From Tectiglobus sp051009975 (GTDB lineage: Bacteria; Pseudomonadota; Alphaproteobacteria; Rhizobiales; Hyphomicrobiaceae), in contig JBPCWA010000494.1 in the NCBI GenBank assembly GCA_051009975.1, positions 1 to 5,319 of the forward strand: a stretch of 5,319 nt of DNA, read 5' to 3'. Under the pieces are notes generated by a model. That model saw only the letters and a list, made by a program, of their open reading frames with translations, was not told the origin of the DNA and made no database searches. Of this stretch, positions 1 through 4,909 are shown piece by piece. The position numbers and the translations under genes were made by a program. Within the stretch, counting starts at the first letter, position 1. Every line of letters starts with the position of its first letter.

Positions 1-1
1 G

Positions 2-97
2 GCTTGCTCACGATCGGTGCTGAAATATCTTTGCGAGCAGTTCTACGGCAGCCGACCCAACTCTTGCGGCATTCGCACAATCGCTTCGGCACAGTAG
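2..97 (+). CDS. possible C-terminal tail of an upstream gene (partial)
   Basis: A reading frame is open from the left edge to a TAG at 95-97, giving about 31 residues that end in GIRTIASAQ. It stops 46 bp before the SDR start, which is a normal operon gap. There is no recognisable motif and the piece is too short to name. A second plus-strand frame is open to a TGA at 109-111, so the choice rests only on slightly more natural codon use. The stretch could equally be non-coding leader of the SDR gene. Confidence 0.2.
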   Translation, partial: ACSRSVLKYLCEQFYGSRPNSCGIRTIASAQ

Positions 98-104
98 CTT
101 GGTT

Positions 105-128
105 TTGGTGACACAATTGGTGACACAA
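105..128. repeat. perfect 12-bp tandem duplication (TTGGTGACACAA x 2)
   Basis: Two identical adjacent copies of TTGGTGACACAA occupy 105-116 and 117-128, ending directly against the SDR ribosome-binding site. Each unit has TTG and CAA at its ends, a weak dyad. It could be a simple replication-slippage duplication or a pair of regulator half-sites in the 5' leader. If the SDR were translated from the upstream TTG at 99, the repeat would encode LVTQLVTQ, which has no counterpart at an SDR N-terminus. Confidence 0.85.
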
Positions 129-134
129 GAGGAG
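129..134 (+). promoter_or_regulatory. ribosome-binding site of the SDR gene
   Basis: GAGGAG lies 9 nt before the ATG at 144. It supports that ATG over the in-frame TTG at 99, which has no purine-rich site at a suitable distance. Confidence 0.75.
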
Positions 135-143
135 ACGCGCCAC

Positions 144-947
144 ATGAACAGCCTGGCGGGTAAAGTTGCTATGATTTCAGGAGCTGCGCGCGGTATCGGT
201 GCCGCGACAGCTCGTTGTATGGCCGAGGCTGGAGCCAGCGTCGTGATTGGCGATGTACTGAAGGAAGCAGGCCGAGCTATCGTTGCAGAAATCATCGCAG
301 CCGGTGGCGAGGCCAAATTTGTGCAGCTTGATGTTCGCCAAGAGAGGGCATGGCAAGAAGCTGTCTCTGTGGCGTCGGAGAGTTACGGCGGGCTTGATAT
401 CCTAGTGAACAATGCCGGCATCTTTCTTGGAATGGAATGCGAGGATGTGACGGATGATGATTGGGACCGCATTGTCGCTATCAATCTCAAGGGCGTCTAT
501 CTCGGAACGCGAGTCTGTGCACCAACGCTACGCGCGCGCGGCAAGACTAGTCCTCATGGCAGTGCCATCGTTAACTTGGCCTCTATCGCTGGTTTGGTGG
601 GGTCGCAGCTTGACCCCGTCTATTCGATGACGAAAGGTGGCGTGACGCTGTTTACGAAATCGATGGCTCTGGCCTTTGGTCGGGCGGGCGATAGGATCCG
701 CGTGAACTCGGTCCATCCGGGCGTGATTGAAACTGATATGGGACGACAAACATTCGTGTCTAGAGCGGCCCAGGCGACGAGCAATGATATCGAAGAGGCA
801 CGGGAGCGATCGATCCGTCTGCACCCTATTGGAAGGCTTGGAACACCCGAGGATATCGCACAAGCAATCGTCTTTCTTGCATCCGACGATTCAGGCTTCA
901 TGACTGGTTCTGCATTGGTAGTGGATGGAGGTCTAACAGCGCAATGA
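144..947 (+). CDS. SDR-family NAD(P)-dependent oxidoreductase
   Basis: Classical short-chain dehydrogenase/reductase of 267 residues, the usual size for the family; a soluble Rossmann-fold enzyme that oxidises an alcohol or reduces a ketone. The cofactor motif SGAARGIG is at residues 12-19, and Asp37 at the end of the second strand favours NAD(H) over NADP(H). NNAG is at 89-92. The catalytic tetrad is complete: Asn114, Ser147, Tyr160, Lys164 (YSMTK at 160-164). The C-terminus has the typical TGSALVVDGG. The start at 144 gives the standard SDR N-terminus (LAGKVAMISG) and has a good ribosome-binding site. A few extra residues (RARGKTSPHG, 130-139) precede the serine strand, a place where secondary-alcohol and sterol dehydrogenases of this group vary. 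The gene converges on the crotonase gene with 8 bp between stop codons. Family is certain; substrate is unknown, though a hydroxyacid, cyclic alcohol or hydroxyacyl-CoA would suit the neighbours. Confidence 0.95.
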   Translation: MNSLAGKVAMISGAARGIGAATARCMAEAGASVVIGDVLKEAGRAIVAEIIAAGGEAKFVQLDVRQERAWQEAVSVASESYGGLDILVNNAGIFLGMECEDVTDDDWDRIVAINLKGVYLGTRVCAPTLRARGKTSPHGSAIVNLASIAGLVGSQLDPVYSMTKGGVTLFTKSMALAFGRAGDRIRVNSVHPGVIETDMGRQTFVSRAAQATSNDIEEARERSIRLHPIGRLGTPEDIAQAIVFLASDDSGFMTGSALVVDGGLTAQ

Positions 948-955
948 TGACACCT

Positions 956-1756
956 TTACTGACCACGAAAAATCGGCTTGCGTCTATCGCGCCAGGCCGC
1001 CAAACCTTCCTGGTGATCTTGGGAGGACATGCAGCGATCGCGATCACATAGGTGCCTGACGGCATCGAATTGTCCTGCAGCGATGTCGTTGAGTGCTCGT
1101 TTCAGTGCCATCAGCGCAAGTGGTGCGTTGCCTGTGATCTGATCCGCTAAAGCGTGCGCTCGAGACATCAGCTGGTCAGGCGCGGTCAGTTCGGACACAA
1201 ATCCCATCGCCAGCATTTCTTCAGCTTTGACTGGAGCAGCCGTCAAGAATAGCTTTTTGGCATTGTCCAACCCCAGTCGAGATACATACCGCCGCAGACC
1301 GCTCTCATAGTAAACGATGCCAAGTCGTGCAGCAGGCATGAACATTTGCATTCCAACAACACCAATGCGAAAATCGCACGCCAACGCCAAGTCTGTGGCG
1401 CCACCGTAGATGCCACCATTCAGGGCCGCGATAGTCGGTATTTTCAGCGACTCCAGAGTGTCGACCATTGTTTGGAAGGCATCGGGGTCACGTGGCTGTT
1501 GGCCGCTTCTCTCAGGCCCCGTGAGCGCACCGATATGATATCCAGACGAAAAGCTTTTGCCAGATCCTGTCAAAATGAGGACTCGGCAGTCTGGATTGCG
1601 GTCAATCTGCTCAAACAAATCAATCAACGTGTCCAAGTCTGCCGGTTCGATTCGATTGTGCTGAGACGACCTATTAAAACAGATCGTGGCCTTGCCTTGT
1701 TCTACGGTCAATTGTGGTGGTCCGGAGATCGACTCAGATCGATTTGACACGGTCAT
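956..1756 (-). CDS. crotonase-fold protein (enoyl-CoA hydratase/isomerase family), atypical active site
   Basis: A 266-residue protein, normal length for the crotonase superfamily, whose members act on acyl-CoA thioesters in the cytoplasm. The oxyanion-hole segments are present: KSFSSGYHIGAL at 67-78 and NGGIYGGATDLALACD at 113-128. The C-terminal EGLAAWRDRRKPIFRG (250-265) is the typical family ending. However, the two catalytic glutamates of hydratases (rat Glu144 and Glu164) align with Asp122 and Ala142 (MPAARLG at 140-146), and the usual PGAGG loop is replaced by YYESG at 149-153. So water addition to an enoyl-CoA is doubtful; an isomerase, hydrolase, C-C lyase or other crotonase reaction is possible. 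The ATG at 1756 has AAAGAAGG (complement of 1763-1770) 6 nt upstream. It lies 75 bp downstream of the lyase on the same strand and is probably co-transcribed with it. Family is sure; reaction is not. Confidence 0.93.
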   Translation of the reverse strand: MTVSNRSESISGPPQLTVEQGKATICFNRSSQHNRIEPADLDTLIDLFEQIDRNPDCRVLILTGSGKSFSSGYHIGALTGPERSGQQPRDPDAFQTMVDTLESLKIPTIAALNGGIYGGATDLALACDFRIGVVGMQMFMPAARLGIVYYESGLRRYVSRLGLDNAKKLFLTAAPVKAEEMLAMGFVSELTAPDQLMSRAHALADQITGNAPLALMALKRALNDIAAGQFDAVRHLCDRDRCMSSQDHQEGLAAWRDRRKPIFRGQ

Positions 1757-1791
1757 AGTGCGCCTTCTTTGACAACGAATTTCTGGATCCG

Positions 1792-1835
1792 ATCACTGGC
1801 AAGCGGCAGCTAAATCACTGGTAAGCGGCAGCTAA
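1792..1835. repeat. 22-bp tandem duplication across the lyase stop codon
   Basis: Two adjacent 22-bp units (1792-1813 and 1814-1835) share the core AAGCGGCAGCTAA and differ at one base only (C1800 versus T1822). The right-hand unit contains the TAG stop of the lyase (complement of 1832-1834); the left-hand unit lies in the gap before the crotonase gene. The likeliest origin is slippage or unequal exchange. The GTAAGCGGC inside the right unit resembles the GTAAGCG tip of IS66-family elements, but no matching inverted end or transposase is present, so that link is weak. Confidence 0.9.
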
Positions 1836-3217
1836 TAGGATTGGCGGTTCTGTTCCTCCAACCCGTTTAACAATCCAGTTGCTTGGTTGCGAGCCCGCAT
1901 AGCCTGGTCTCGCGCCATGGTTGCTGACAATCCCGTATAGAGCGACGGATCAAGAAGTGAATCGATGGTCTCGGGGTTCAGGTGTTGCTGGATTTCGGCA
2001 GTCATGACAATTGCTTCTCGAAAGCTGGCCTTTCCCGCGCGTACTTTCTCGACTGCATCGTAAATGACATCATGAGCGACCTGCCGACCAAGTGTCTCGG
2101 CCAATCGAAGCATGATTGCTTCTGACAAGATCATGCCGTCGGTCAGCTGCAGATTTTCGCTCATCCGGCTAGGTCGGAGTTCGAGACCATTGATGACGAC
2201 CAAGAGGCGGGCGAGGCAGTCACCCGTTCCAATCGCGGCTGGGCCGACGGCGCCCCGCATCATGACAGTGGTGGTACGGTTTGCTTCGTGCTCTGTCATC
2301 ATTGCTTCAAGTGCCAAAGGTACAAGGGCCCGCACTTTCGCAGCCTCGGCAATGATGTCCTGACAGAGAATGGGGTTGCGTTTTTGCGGCATCGTGCTTG
2401 AGCCTACCGTCCCGACCGGGATCGGTTCGCTCGCCTCGCCGAATTCTTGTTTCATCAATGTATAAATTTCGTTGGCAACTTTACCAGAAGTGGCTGCAAC
2501 CAGAGCTAGAACTGTAACGTATTCAACTTCGCGGTCTCTGTGGGTCCGCGACGGAACTGCCGCTGGTGAGAGGCTCATGCGTTTCGCAAGCAGCCGCTGC
2601 AATCGCGGACCGCGCTCGCCGAATGCTGCGAAAGTCCCCGTGGCGCCGCCGAGCAATGCAACAAAGACTCGATTCTCCAGAGCGCGAAGACGTTCGAGGT
2701 GTCGGCAAAATTCGTCGATCCACACTGCCACCTTGTAGCCGAATGTGATCGGCACAGCGTGTTGTCCATGTGTTCGCCCCGCCAGCGTTAGATCGGCCGA
2801 ACGCTCCGCAATTTCCGCCAATGCCTCAAGCACGAACGCAAGTTGTGTCAGGAGGATTTTGTGCGCCTGCTTGAGCAATATGTTATCACCGGTCTCCAGG
2901 ATGTTCTGAGTTGTTGCTCCCCAATGAACGTAGCCTCCCGCCTCCTTGCCGCAGATACGCGCCAGCTCCCAGATAATCGGAACGAGTGGATGGCCACTTC
3001 GGGCCAGGTCATTTTGCACCGCTGACAGGTCTAGGCGCTCAAGTTTGGCATTCTGAGCAATGACCTCTGCCGCCGAATGCGGAATCATTCCAATTTCTGC
3101 CTGGGCAGCAGCAAGAACCGCTTCGACATCGAGCCAGGATTGCCATCGTGACCTGTCTGTAAATAATGCACTTATACCCGTTTCGGAAATGCGGGTGGAA
3201 CTCGGTTGTAAATTCAT
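1832..3217 (-). CDS. fumarase/aspartase-superfamily lyase (3-carboxy-cis,cis-muconate cycloisomerase / adenylosuccinate lyase type)
   Basis: A 461-residue member of the superfamily whose homotetramers cleave or cyclise succinyl- or carboxymuconate-type substrates through a carbanion. The conserved blocks appear in order: HWGATTQNILETG at 98-110, GRTHGQHAVPITFG at 147-160 with the general-acid candidate His150, and the signature loop GSSTMPQKRNP at 272-282 with catalytic-serine candidates Ser273/Ser274. The C-terminal segment GRQVAHDVIYDAVEKV (377-392) matches the cycloisomerase/PurB C-terminal domain. Length and the N-terminus (ALFTDRSRWQSWLDVEAVLA, 17-36) fit the 3-carboxymuconate cycloisomerase-like branch better than housekeeping PurB. 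The first block has TTQNILET where TSQDxxDT is common, so the substrate may differ from carboxymuconate. GAAGA (complement of 3225-3229) stands 7 nt before the ATG. It is first gene of a leftward pair with the crotonase. A role in aromatic or dicarboxylic acid breakdown is inferred; no other protocatechuate-pathway gene is visible here. Confidence 0.9.
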   Translation of the reverse strand: MNLQPSSTRISETGISALFTDRSRWQSWLDVEAVLAAAQAEIGMIPHSAAEVIAQNAKLERLDLSAVQNDLARSGHPLVPIIWELARICGKEAGGYVHWGATTQNILETGDNILLKQAHKILLTQLAFVLEALAEIAERSADLTLAGRTHGQHAVPITFGYKVAVWIDEFCRHLERLRALENRVFVALLGGATGTFAAFGERGPRLQRLLAKRMSLSPAAVPSRTHRDREVEYVTVLALVAATSGKVANEIYTLMKQEFGEASEPIPVGTVGSSTMPQKRNPILCQDIIAEAAKVRALVPLALEAMMTEHEANRTTTVMMRGAVGPAAIGTGDCLARLLVVINGLELRPSRMSENLQLTDGMILSEAIMLRLAETLGRQVAHDVIYDAVEKVRAGKASFREAIVMTAEIQQHLNPETIDSLLDPSLYTGLSATMARDQAMRARNQATGLLNGLEEQNRQSY

Positions 3218-3287
3218 GGGTAAGTCTTCACGTTTTTTGCTTCACGGCATCTTCAACGCGACACGTGCGTGGGAAATTCAACATGGA

Positions 3288-3302
3288 CGAGCTTGCTCGA
3301 GC
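3288..3302. repeat. overlapping palindromes CGAGC-TT-GCTCG and GCTCGAGC
   Basis: CGAGC and GCTCG (3288-3292 and 3295-3299) form a perfect inverted repeat with a TT centre. It overlaps the 8-bp palindrome GCTCGAGC at 3295-3302. The site is about 70-85 bp upstream of the lyase ATG, a reasonable place for a regulator to bind. No regulator family is assigned. Confidence 0.4.
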
Positions 3303-3304
3303 AC

Positions 3305-3330
3305 ATGTCGCGATGGTCAAATGTCGCGAT
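3305..3330. repeat. direct repeat ATGTCGCGAT, 16-bp period
   Basis: ATGTCGCGAT occurs at 3305-3314 and again at 3321-3330, each with the palindromic core TCGCGA and an A two bases before it. The pair lies roughly 90-115 bp upstream of the lyase start codon and 16 bp apart, about one and a half helical turns. It is a candidate operator for the lyase-crotonase unit, judged on position and repetition only. Confidence 0.45.
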
Positions 3331-3364
3331 TTCTTCGCCAACTGCATATTGATTGCAAACAGGG

Positions 3365-3389
3365 TTGGGCCAAATATCATTGGGCAAAT
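3365..3389. repeat. imperfect direct repeat TTGGGC(C)AAAT
   Basis: TTGGGCCAAAT at 3365-3375 is followed by TTGGGCAAAT at 3380-3389, differing by a single C. TTGGGCAAA recurs exactly at 3687-3695, about 300 bp to the right. The recurrence may mark a binding site shared by the divergent units, or may be chance. Confidence 0.35.
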
Positions 3390-3456
3390 GCCTTGAGCGA
3401 GACATTGAGATTAGACCATCAAATCGCATCGGCCACTGTCGTAATTAATACAGATT

Positions 3457-3467
3457 GCTTGACAAGC
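3457..3467. repeat. inverted repeat GCTTG-A-CAAGC
   Basis: A perfect 5+1+5 dyad lies next to the AT-rich block at 3441-3450, about 240 bp upstream of the lyase ATG. It contains TTGACA on the plus strand (3459-3464), but no acceptable -10 sequence follows at 16-18 bp, so I do not call a promoter. Confidence 0.35.
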
Positions 3468-3630
3468 TCAATCGGAAATGGAAACGAGCGTTTTCAGGCT
3501 GCTTCCTGGTGCCGCAAGCCGCTGCCTTCGGACGCGAGACAATGATATGTATCGTGGTCTACCAGATGCATTGGTATTAGCCTTGAAATCATCTATCGTC
3601 TTCTGGATCGAATCGAATTAGCAGATTTCG

Positions 3631-3643
3631 GTCGATATTCGAC
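3631..3643. repeat. inverted repeat GTCGA-TAT-TCGAC
   Basis: A perfect 5-bp dyad with a 3-bp centre, in the middle of the gap between the divergent genes. It looks like a small operator or a minor hairpin. It has no T-run and so is not a terminator. Confidence 0.35.
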
Positions 3644-3747
3644 GCTGGTCAAGTCTCAAAAGCTGATAGATTGGCGCAATCCGAACTTGGGCAAACTTGG
3701 GAAGCTTCCAATCTACACTTGCACTGTCCTGGATATTGATCATCGGT

Positions 3748-3761
3748 GATTGACGATTGAC
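3748..3761. repeat. 7-bp tandem duplication GATTGAC x 2
   Basis: Two perfect adjacent copies of GATTGAC. This is a third short tandem duplication in the window, after those at 105-128 and 1792-1835. A chance origin is possible at this length. Confidence 0.5.
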
Positions 3762-3786
3762 ATCGTGTCACGTTGTTTCGACCGAC

Positions 3787-3798
3787 TGATCGCGATCA
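3787..3798. repeat. 12-bp perfect palindrome TGATCGCGATCA
   Basis: An uninterrupted 12-bp dyad. Seven bases to its right, CCGGC-AGTC-GCCGG (3805-3818) forms a second, GC-rich small hairpin. Neither has a following T-run. They could be operator sites for otsB or remains of an older transcript end; position is the only support. Confidence 0.4.
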
Positions 3799-3920
3799 TT
3801 CGATCCGGCAGTCGCCGGTCTGCTGTATGCCTTCTCCAAGTCAAGCCTGGCTATGAGCGTGTGTCGCGGTTAGACGGCTCATGCGGTGTGAAATCGAATC
3901 ATCAGGGCTCAGCAGATTAG

Positions 3921-3938
3921 AGAGGGGACAACCTCTTT
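3921..3938 (+). other. small hairpin AGAGG / CCTCT before the small ORF
   Basis: AGAGG at 3921-3925 pairs with CCTCT at 3932-3936 around a 6-nt loop, followed by only TT. It is too weak to call a terminator. It lies 13 nt before the Shine-Dalgarno sequence of the small ORF at 3965, so it may be leader structure. Confidence 0.25.
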
Positions 3939-3950
3939 GGCGTCAATCTT

Positions 3951-3956
3951 AAGGAG
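3951..3956 (+). promoter_or_regulatory. strong Shine-Dalgarno sequence AAGGAG
   Basis: AAGGAG stands 8 nt before an ATG at 3965, close to ideal spacing. It is a better ribosome-binding site than that of otsB itself and is the main reason to take the small ORF seriously. Confidence 0.5.
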
Positions 3957-3964
3957 TTGCGTTG

Positions 3965-4087
3965 ATGAGTTTGTCGCGAGTGGGGGCAGTTGTCGGTGCG
4001 CATTTCCCACACCACGCATCGAAAAGGATGCGTTTGAATAAAAGATGCCAGCAAAGCAAAGCAACGAACTATCGACCGGCCCACTGA
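3965..4087 (+). CDS. candidate small protein or leader peptide of 40 residues upstream of otsB
   Basis: ATG at 3965 to TGA at 4085-4087 encodes 40 residues beginning MSLSRVGAVVGAHFPHHASK. The rest is strongly basic (KRMRLNKRCQQSK) and ends YRPAH. There is no hydrophobic segment long enough for a membrane span, no signal peptide and no known domain. Support comes from the AAGGAG site 8 nt upstream and from position: the stop is 42 nt before the otsB ATG on the same strand. A 7-bp hairpin (4014-4033) lies inside it, so translation could alter leader folding ahead of otsB. It could instead be the preserved 5' end of a decayed gene, or chance. I do not recognise the protein. Confidence 0.35.
   Translation: MSLSRVGAVVGAHFPHHASKRMRLNKRCQQSKATNYRPAH
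4014..4033 (+). other. 7-bp stem hairpin ACGCATC-GAAAAG-GATGCGT
   Basis: A perfect 7-bp stem (4014-4020 with 4027-4033) closes a 6-nt loop, followed by TT then GAATAAAAG. The T-run is too short for a confident intrinsic terminator on the plus strand, and the minus strand has none. It lies about 100 nt upstream of otsB inside the 40-codon ORF, and may be a weak terminator or leader structure. Confidence 0.45.
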
Positions 4088-4129
4088 ATCGCCTAGCATA
4101 GTATTGATGGAGAACCCAAAGAGATCTGC

Positions 4130-4909
4130 ATGCGCTCAGCAATCCCCACATTGGACGCCGTTTTGCCAGATGCCGTCGCTCTGTTTCTCGACTTCGATGG
4201 AACCTTGACTCCGATTGTTGCGCGTCCGGACGAGGTGCACGTGGATGCCAAGGTTCTCGCCTGTCTCACCGATTTATTGCCCCTCTTGGATGGCGCTCTT
4301 GCTATTGTCAGCGGACGTCAAATCGCGGAGTTGGATCGGTTCTTATATCCGCATTTGTTTCCGGCATCCGGCGTGCATGGATTCGAACAGAGAATGGCGG
4401 GGGCAGGTGCGCGCAGAATGAGTTGTGATCAGAAGGCGCTGCAGAGAGTCACCGAGCGCCTGTCCAAATTCGTTGCCGATCAAGGCGGGCTTCTATTGGA
4501 AAAAAAGCCGGGTTCTGTTGCTCTGCATTATCGAGCACGACCTGATCTCTCGGCTGCCTGCCGCGACTTCGTTGCGGAGATCGTTAAAGACCAAAATGGG
4601 TTGTCGGTCATAGAAGGCAAGATGGTAATTGAAATCAAAGGACATCGCGGTGATAAAGGCAGCGCTATCAGGACTTTCCTGAAAGAGCCCCCCTTTATTG
4701 ACCGCCTGCCGGTGTTTTTGGGCGACGACACGACAGATGAAGCCGGCTTCTTGGCCGTTAATACGCTTGGCGGAGTTTCGATAAAGATTGGCCATGGCGA
4801 GACGCTTGCCCGGTATCGGCTTAAGAATACATCGGACGCTGCCGATTGGTTGGCTTGGCTTGTCGATCGTCTGAAGTCACGTGCAATAATGGGAGAATCC
4901 AACTCGTGA
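4130..4909 (+). CDS. otsB: trehalose-6-phosphate phosphatase
   Basis: Removes phosphate from trehalose 6-phosphate to give trehalose, the second step of the OtsA/OtsB pathway used for osmotic, desiccation and heat protection; cytoplasmic and Mg-dependent. At 259 residues it matches E. coli OtsB in length. All HAD-superfamily motifs are present: DFDGTLTPI at 21-29 with nucleophile Asp21 and acid/base Asp23; SGR at 61-63; Lys170 and Lys176 in EIKGHRGDKG; and GDDTTDE at 198-204. Phosphatase-specific segments include SGVHGFEQR (80-88), LLEKKPGSVALHYR (122-135) and the late ARYRL before DAADWL. Nothing essential is missing. The ATG at 4130 has AAAGAGA at 4118-4124, a moderate ribosome-binding site. 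The stop overlaps the next start by 4 bp, so the two are translated as a coupled pair. No clear promoter could be placed; TAGTAT at 4099-4104 lacks a -35. Confidence 0.97.
   Translation: MRSAIPTLDAVLPDAVALFLDFDGTLTPIVARPDEVHVDAKVLACLTDLLPLLDGALAIVSGRQIAELDRFLYPHLFPASGVHGFEQRMAGAGARRMSCDQKALQRVTERLSKFVADQGGLLLEKKPGSVALHYRARPDLSAACRDFVAEIVKDQNGLSVIEGKMVIEIKGHRGDKGSAIRTFLKEPPFIDRLPVFLGDDTTDEAGFLAVNTLGGVSIKIGHGETLARYRLKNTSDAADWLAWLVDRLKSRAIMGESNS
4891..4896 (+). promoter_or_regulatory. ribosome-binding site of the GH15 gene, inside otsB
   Basis: GGGAGA lies 9 nt before the GTG at 4906, within the last codons of otsB. It selects the GTG that overlaps the otsB stop as the start. Confidence 0.65.

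Larger units (their letters stand above)
3218..4129. other. 912-bp divergent intergenic region without a convincing full-length gene
   Basis: This gap separates the start of the leftward lyase gene from the start of otsB. Plus-strand frames are open for up to about 110 codons past the lyase start (to 3545), but the product has no recognisable motif and that frame begins antisense inside the lyase gene. Elsewhere stops are frequent on both strands. The left third holds direct repeats and an AT-rich block (GTAATTAATA, 3441-3450), plausible for the lyase promoter, though no good -35/-10 pair stands out. The middle holds short palindromes and small repeats. The right third holds a 40-codon ORF and a hairpin. 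The length is unusual for a plain promoter region, so a decayed regulator gene or unrecognised RNA is possible; I could not identify either. Confidence 0.6.

Noticed and set aside
99..143. TTG start at 99 for the SDR gene, adding 15 residues
   Set aside because: The extension is made mostly of the 12-bp repeat, has no ribosome-binding site, and the ATG at 144 has one and gives the normal SDR N-terminus.
1346..1747. 133-codon plus-strand ORF
   Set aside because: It is wholly antisense to the crotonase gene, which has clear family motifs.
1814..1835. IS66-type element end (GTAAGCGGC)
   Set aside because: Only the tip resembles the family; no second inverted end, target duplication or transposase is in the window.
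3459..3487. TTGACA at 3459-3464 as a -35 element for a rightward promoter
   Set aside because: No -10-like sequence occurs 16-18 bp downstream, and the hexamer is part of the GCTTG-A-CAAGC dyad.
3060..3545. 161-codon plus-strand ORF
   Set aside because: Its first third is antisense to the lyase gene, no motif is recognisable, and no ribosome-binding site supports any start in the part beyond 3217.
3478..3621. 47-codon plus-strand ORF (METSVFRLLPG...)
   Set aside because: The ribosome-binding site is weak, no motif is recognisable, and the frame is short and flanked by stops; consistent with chance.
3750..3920. plus-strand open frame of 56 codons with TTG/GTG starts
   Set aside because: No Shine-Dalgarno sequence, no ATG at its start and no recognised family; its end looked faintly like a group II intron segment but the match was too poor to claim.
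4014..4040. intrinsic terminator on the plus strand
   Set aside because: The stem is good but only three T bases follow at its base before GAATAAAAG, so termination would be weak at best.
3909..4151. 80-codon minus-strand ORF facing otsB
   Set aside because: It starts inside otsB, has no good ribosome-binding site and no recognised domain; likely a chance frame.
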